From Sneathiellales bacterium (GTDB lineage: Bacteria > Pseudomonadota > Alphaproteobacteria > Minwuiales > Minwuiaceae): a DNA stretch of 32,674 bases. Under the pieces are notes generated by a model that worked only from the letters and a program-made list of their open reading frames with translations, was not told the origin of the DNA and did not search any database. The first letter of the stretch is position 1. Every line of letters begins with the position of its first letter. This document shows positions 29,036-32,674 of the stretch, one piece after another. The stretch spans positions 1 through 32,674 of the forward strand of contig JALXAG010000275.1 of assembly GCA_026992315.1 (NCBI GenBank), in the 5' to 3' direction. A program made the position numbers and the translations under genes.

Positions 29036-29163
29036 CCGCCCCGCAACCGCGTTGCGCCGCAAGTAGTGTCCGGCGTTGTAGGAATGCGGCAGGGGCGGTT
29101 GCAGGCCTTCTTATCGGGCCGCATTCGCGGTATTCTTGGCCGCGGATCCTGTTTCTGGACGAT

Positions 29164-29238
29164 GCGGGCGTAGCTCAGGGGTAGAGCACAACCTTGCCAA
29201 GGTTGGGGTCGTGAGTTCGAATCTCATCGCCCGCTCCA
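29164..29238 (+). tRNA. tRNA-Gly (anticodon GCC), CCA encoded
   Basis: GCGGGCG...CGCCCGC acceptor stem, D arm GTAGCTCAGGGGTAGAGC, anticodon loop CTTGCCAA, T arm GTGAGTTCGAATCTCAT, 3' TCCA. Confidence 0.97.
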
Positions 29239-29290
29239 GAAACCGGACGATTTCGCCAGACAACTTGTCCCTCCAAATAACTTGCCCCCA

Positions 29291-29316
29291 AAACGGTCGC
29301 CGCAAGGCGGTTTTTC
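29291..29316 (+). terminator. Terminator downstream of tRNA-Gly
   Basis: CGCC-GCAA-GGCG (GNRA tetraloop) followed by GTTTTT. Confidence 0.7.
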
Positions 29317-29419
29317 CGACAATTCCCCCGGATATCGGCCGGAACCGGGCAAGGCATCATATCCGCAATGCCCCGCCCTGCTTGCGGGGCAAGCTCATGC
29401 CCACGGTCCCGTTCTTCAC

Positions 29420-29466
29420 GGAAACCGCCCCGGCTATCCATCCGCCGGGGCAGTTGGCCCGTTTCC
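29420..29466. other. Long hairpin immediately after the SulP stop
   Basis: GCCCCGGC (29427-29434) / GCCGGGGC (29444-29451) inside GGAAAC (29420-29425) / GTTTCC (29461-29466). Confidence 0.45.
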
Positions 29467-29467
29467 T

Positions 29468-31105
29468 TCAGTCCGTCGCCTTCCCGCGCTGCGCCGCCGC
29501 CTCCCCGCAGGCCAGCCGGAGCGCATCGAGACGGCTTTTCGTCGGCGGCAGGGCGCTGTCGTCGCGAATGCCAAGCGCTTCGAGAATCTTTGCCACCTGC
29601 GCCGATGCCCCGGCGATAAAGACCTTCACCCCTTGCGCATGGGCCGCTTCGATCGCGTCCTCAAGCCCCATGGTGCCTGAAGTATCGATCATCGGCACAT
29701 CGGTGAAATCGAGCACCAGATAATGACAATCCGCCACCCCCATCGCCGGGGCCAGGCTGGCGGCGGCGCCGAAACTGATCGGGCCGGTGAAGCGGAACAG
29801 CATCACCGCCCCGCCAGATTCCTCAAGCAGGCGGGCTTCCTCTGCCGGCAGGCGTTCCGTTCGTCCGGCACCGATCAGCGCCATGCCGCCCTGCTGAATA
29901 TCCGCCATCCGCTTGACGAACAGCAGCGCCGCCATCACCACCCCGACGCCGACGGCCATGATCAGATCGACGAACACGGTCAGGGCCAGCACGGTCAGCA
30001 TCATCACCACCCCGGCACGCGGCGCCCTGGGCAGGCGGCGCACATAGCGCCAGTCGATGATGTCATAACCGACCTTCAGCAAAATCCCCGCCAGCACCGC
30101 ATGGGGGATATAGCCGGCCAGCGGCGCCAGGCCGAGCAGCAGCGAAAACAGCACCAGCGCATGCAGAGCACCGGAAATCGGCGTCCGCCCGCCGGCATGG
30201 ATGTTGATCACCGTGCGCATGGTCGCCCCGGCGCCCGGAATGCCGCCGAAGAAACCCGCAACCATATTGCCGATTCCCTGACCGATCAGTTCGCGGTTGG
30301 AACGGTGGCGGGTGCGCGAGACGTTATCGGCGATCAGCGATGTCAACAGACTGTCGATAGAGCCCAGCAGCGCCAGAATGACCCCCGATTTCACCATGTC
30401 GGGCAGGGCTTCCAGCGAAAAGGAAGGGACAATGGGCTTCGGCAGCCCGGTGGGAATGTCGCCGATCACCGGGGCGCCGGGAAGGAAGAAGTAAACCGCC
30501 AGCGTGCCCACGATCAGCGCGATCAGCGGCGAGGGAACGATGGCGGCAATCCTCTTGGGGGTGAACAGAACGATTGCCAGAGAAAGAATCCCGGCAATGG
30601 TGGCGTCGCGGCCCGGGGAGAGCACGAAACCGGGAATCGCCCGCACCGCGCCCAGCACGCCGCCGGCCGGATCGGCATGTCCCAGAAGCGGCCCGATCTC
30701 CAGAATGATGATGATGACGCCGATACCGGTCATAAATCCGGAAATCACCGGATAGGGCACCAGACGGACATATTGCCCCAGCCGCAAGACCCCGAAGAGG
30801 ATCTGAAAGGCACCGCCCATCATGACGATGGTAAAGGCCATGGCCGGATCGCCGGCATATTTGGTAACGATCATTGCCATGACCACGGTCATCGGCCCGG
30901 TCGGCCCCGACACCTGTGCCGGGGTGCCGCCAAACAGGGCGGCGAAGAATCCGACGAAGATCGCCCCGTAAAGCCCGGCGATCGCCCCGGCGCCGGAGGC
31001 AACGCCGAAAGCCAGTGCCAGCGGCAGGGCAACGACCGCCGCCGTCAGACCGCCGAAGATATCCCCGCGCAGATTGCGCAGGTGAAAGCCGTTTATCAGT
31101 TGCAT
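29468..31105 (-). CDS. SulP family inorganic anion transporter with C-terminal STAS domain
   Basis: Start chosen at MQLINGFHLRNLRGDIFGGLTAAVVALPLALAFGVASGAGAIAGLYGAIFVGFFAALFGGTPAQVSGPTGPM; C-terminal STAS LVLDFTDVPMIDTSGTMGLEDAIEAAHAQGVKVFIAG. GAGGAG 8 nt before ATG. Confidence 0.94.
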   Translation of the reverse strand: MQLINGFHLRNLRGDIFGGLTAAVVALPLALAFGVASGAGAIAGLYGAIFVGFFAALFGGTPAQVSGPTGPMTVVMAMIVTKYAGDPAMAFTIVMMGGAFQILFGVLRLGQYVRLVPYPVISGFMTGIGVIIIILEIGPLLGHADPAGGVLGAVRAIPGFVLSPGRDATIAGILSLAIVLFTPKRIAAIVPSPLIALIVGTLAVYFFLPGAPVIGDIPTGLPKPIVPSFSLEALPDMVKSGVILALLGSIDSLLTSLIADNVSRTRHRSNRELIGQGIGNMVAGFFGGIPGAGATMRTVINIHAGGRTPISGALHALVLFSLLLGLAPLAGYIPHAVLAGILLKVGYDIIDWRYVRRLPRAPRAGVVMMLTVLALTVFVDLIMAVGVGVVMAALLFVKRMADIQQGGMALIGAGRTERLPAEEARLLEESGGAVMLFRFTGPISFGAAASLAPAMGVADCHYLVLDFTDVPMIDTSGTMGLEDAIEAAHAQGVKVFIAGASAQVAKILEALGIRDDSALPPTKSRLDALRLACGEAAAQRGKATD

Positions 31106-31170
31106 GTCCCACTCCTCGAACGAGCGGCCCCTCCCCGCAGCAGGGCGGGGAACAGGCCTGTGAAGATGTG

Positions 31171-31263
31171 GGAGCCCTTTTGACCTCTTCGAACGACGCC
31201 GCCAGCAGACGCGCGGCCCCATACCCGCAGGTTCCGGGGCGGCGAAGGGGTTAAAAAGGCTCC
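31171..31263. other. Long near-perfect inverted repeat: candidate structured RNA / cis-regulatory element in the SulP-small membrane protein intergenic region
   Basis: Arms 31171-31191 (GGAGCCCTTTTGACCTCTTCG) and 31243-31263 (CGAAGGGGTTAAAAAGGCTCC) pair over 21 positions. As plus-strand RNA: 18 Watson-Crick, 2 G-U, 1 mismatch. 51-nt GC-rich loop. Confidence 0.55.
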
Positions 31264-31437
31264 GTAAACAATTGGCCGCGGATGGGAAGGAAACTGCCGT
31301 ACCGCGGCGGATATTGCCCGCCTGCACGGACAATCCGGTCATAACCGATCGGGGACGGATAATGCAAATCCGATTTATCCCGCCCGCAGGACGGTTATAG
31401 TACCAAACGGGCAAAGCCACTCCGGAGAACGCATTTC

Positions 31438-31608
31438 ATGGATACATTCGACATAATGTCTCTGGTCTATCTGATCACGCTGCTGGTTTTCATCGGTCCG
31501 GCCATCTTCCGTGCCCAGCGCAGTTTTGCCCATGGTTTGCGTAATCTGCTGATCTGGGTCATTATCGGCCTGGTGCTGGCGATCATTTATAAGGCATTCA
31601 TGGAATGA
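31438..31608 (+). CDS. Small (56 aa) predicted membrane protein
   Basis: Below the ORF-track length cutoff. Manual translation MDTFDIMSLVYLITLLVFIGPAIFRAQRSFAHGLRNLLIWVIIGLVLAIIYKAFME: two hydrophobic segments with a basic loop; CGGAGAA upstream. Confidence 0.65.
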   Translation: MDTFDIMSLVYLITLLVFIGPAIFRAQRSFAHGLRNLLIWVIIGLVLAIIYKAFME

Positions 31609-31697
31609 CCGCGGGCCCGGAGGAAAGGGCCGCAGCAACAAACCCGTCCGGGCTGCAGGCGCGAAGCGATAATAAGAAAGGGTGGGGGGAGGAAACC

Positions 31698-32674
31698 ATG
31701 AACAGCCCTGCCGGTCATGCCGGAGAATGGCAGCGGCGCGAAGCGCCACCGCGTGCCGAAGGCCGCCTCGGCCGCCTGGCCTGGGCCCTGTTCGACTGGG
31801 CCAATCAGCCATTCTTCACCGTTGTCACCACCTTTATCTTCGCCCCTTATTTCACCAGCCGTGTCATCGGCGACCCGGTCGCGGGGCAAAGCATCTGGGG
31901 CTATGCCATGGCGGCCGCGGGGCTACTGATTGCCGTGCTCAGCCCCGTTTTCGGCTCCATCGCCGATGTCGGCGGGCCGCGCAAGCCCTGGATCGCCGCC
32001 TTCTGCGCCCTGTGCGCTGCAGGATCCTTCGCCCTGTGGTGGGCCGTTCCCGGCATGCAGGAGGGGTTGTTCTTCATTCTGGCGGCGCTGGTTCTGGCCA
32101 CGACAGGGGTGGAATTCGCCATCGTCTTCAACAATGCCATGCTGCCCTCCCTGGCCAGGCCCTCGCGCATCGGTTTCTGGTCCGGTTTCGGCTGGGGGCT
32201 CGGCTATCTCGGCGGGCTGGTGGCGCTGGCGCTGATCTATCTGCTGTTCATCCTGCCCGACAATCCCCTGTTCGGACTGGACAAGAGCATGGGCGAGGAT
32301 GTGCGCATCACCGGCCCGTTCTCCGCCCTCTGGCTGATCGTCTTCGTGCTGCCGATGTTTCTGTTCACCCCCGACGAGCCGCGCCGCAACATTCCGCTGA
32401 ACGATGCGATCGCCCGCGGCTGGAAACAGATCAGAGGCACGCTGAAAACCCTGTCGGATCACCGCAACATCACCCGTTTTCTGATCGCACGCATGCTCTA
32501 TAACGATGCCATTGCCGCGATCATCGGCTTCGCCGGCATCTATGCCGTGGGTCTGTTCGGCTGGCCGGTCACCACCATGGGCGCGTTTGCGGTTTTCGTC
32601 ATCGTCTTTGCCATTGCCGGATCGCTGATCGGCGGCTGGCTCGATGACGCCCTGGGATCGAAGCGTACCATCAT
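31698..32674 (+). CDS. UMF1-type MFS transporter (Atg22-like), truncated at window end
   Basis: Manual translation MNSPAGHAGEWQRREAPPRAEGRLGRLAWALFDWANQPFFTVVTTFIFAPYFTSRVIGDPVAGQSIWGYAMAAAGLLIAVLSPVFGSIADVGGPRKPW...; FDWANQPFFT-type motif; open to the edge. The track's 273-aa ORF is another frame. Confidence 0.88.
   Translation, partial: MNSPAGHAGEWQRREAPPRAEGRLGRLAWALFDWANQPFFTVVTTFIFAPYFTSRVIGDPVAGQSIWGYAMAAAGLLIAVLSPVFGSIADVGGPRKPWIAAFCALCAAGSFALWWAVPGMQEGLFFILAALVLATTGVEFAIVFNNAMLPSLARPSRIGFWSGFGWGLGYLGGLVALALIYLLFILPDNPLFGLDKSMGEDVRITGPFSALWLIVFVLPMFLFTPDEPRRNIPLNDAIARGWKQIRGTLKTLSDHRNITRFLIARMLYNDAIAAIIGFAGIYAVGLFGWPVTTMGAFAVFVIVFAIAGSLIGGWLDDALGSKRTI

Noticed and set aside
28910-29173. 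87-aa plus-strand ORF upstream of tRNA-Gly
   Set aside because: Runs into the tRNA gene, has no RBS of note and no recognisable domain.
29723-31183. 486-aa plus-strand ORF antisense to the SulP gene
   Set aside because: Shadow ORF; SulP-STAS is unambiguous on the minus strand.

Overview
This is a GC-rich (by eye), alphaproteobacterial-type chromosomal window that is dense and mostly housekeeping. I can support about 26 protein-coding genes and one tRNA-Gly(GCC). I see no CRISPR array, transposase, integrase, phage, restriction or toxin-antitoxin module.

Blocks, left to right:
- A truncated phytase-esterase-like gene, a Tat-signal dienelactone hydrolase, then cobT-cobS-DnaJ with a divergent bolA.
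- An RHH_4 ribbon-helix-helix regulator behind an AT-rich, repeat-bearing promoter and leader.
- A minus-strand MBL hydrolase / SAM methyltransferase / class III cyclase block.
- An enoyl-CoA hydratase.
- Two divergent glutamate dehydrogenases of different classes. There is a perfect CtrA-type box (TTAA-N7-TTAA) upstream of the large NAD-GDH.
- A tightly packed minus-strand run: aminotransferase-ftsK-lolA-puuD-like-glutamine synthetase-like.
- glnK-amtB with a sigma54-like promoter, and a divergent ubiH-like gene.
- DUF971 / Trm112 / LON / thioredoxin-TPR genes.
- tRNA-Gly, a SulP-STAS transporter, a 56-aa membrane protein missing from the ORF track, and a truncated UMF1-type MFS transporter.

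No clear-cut new system is visible. The best candidates for something undescribed are (1) a long, near-perfect 21-bp inverted repeat forming a structured element between the SulP gene and the small membrane protein, (2) the repeat-rich promoter and leader of the RHH_4 gene, and (3) the MBL / methyltransferase / cyclase block.
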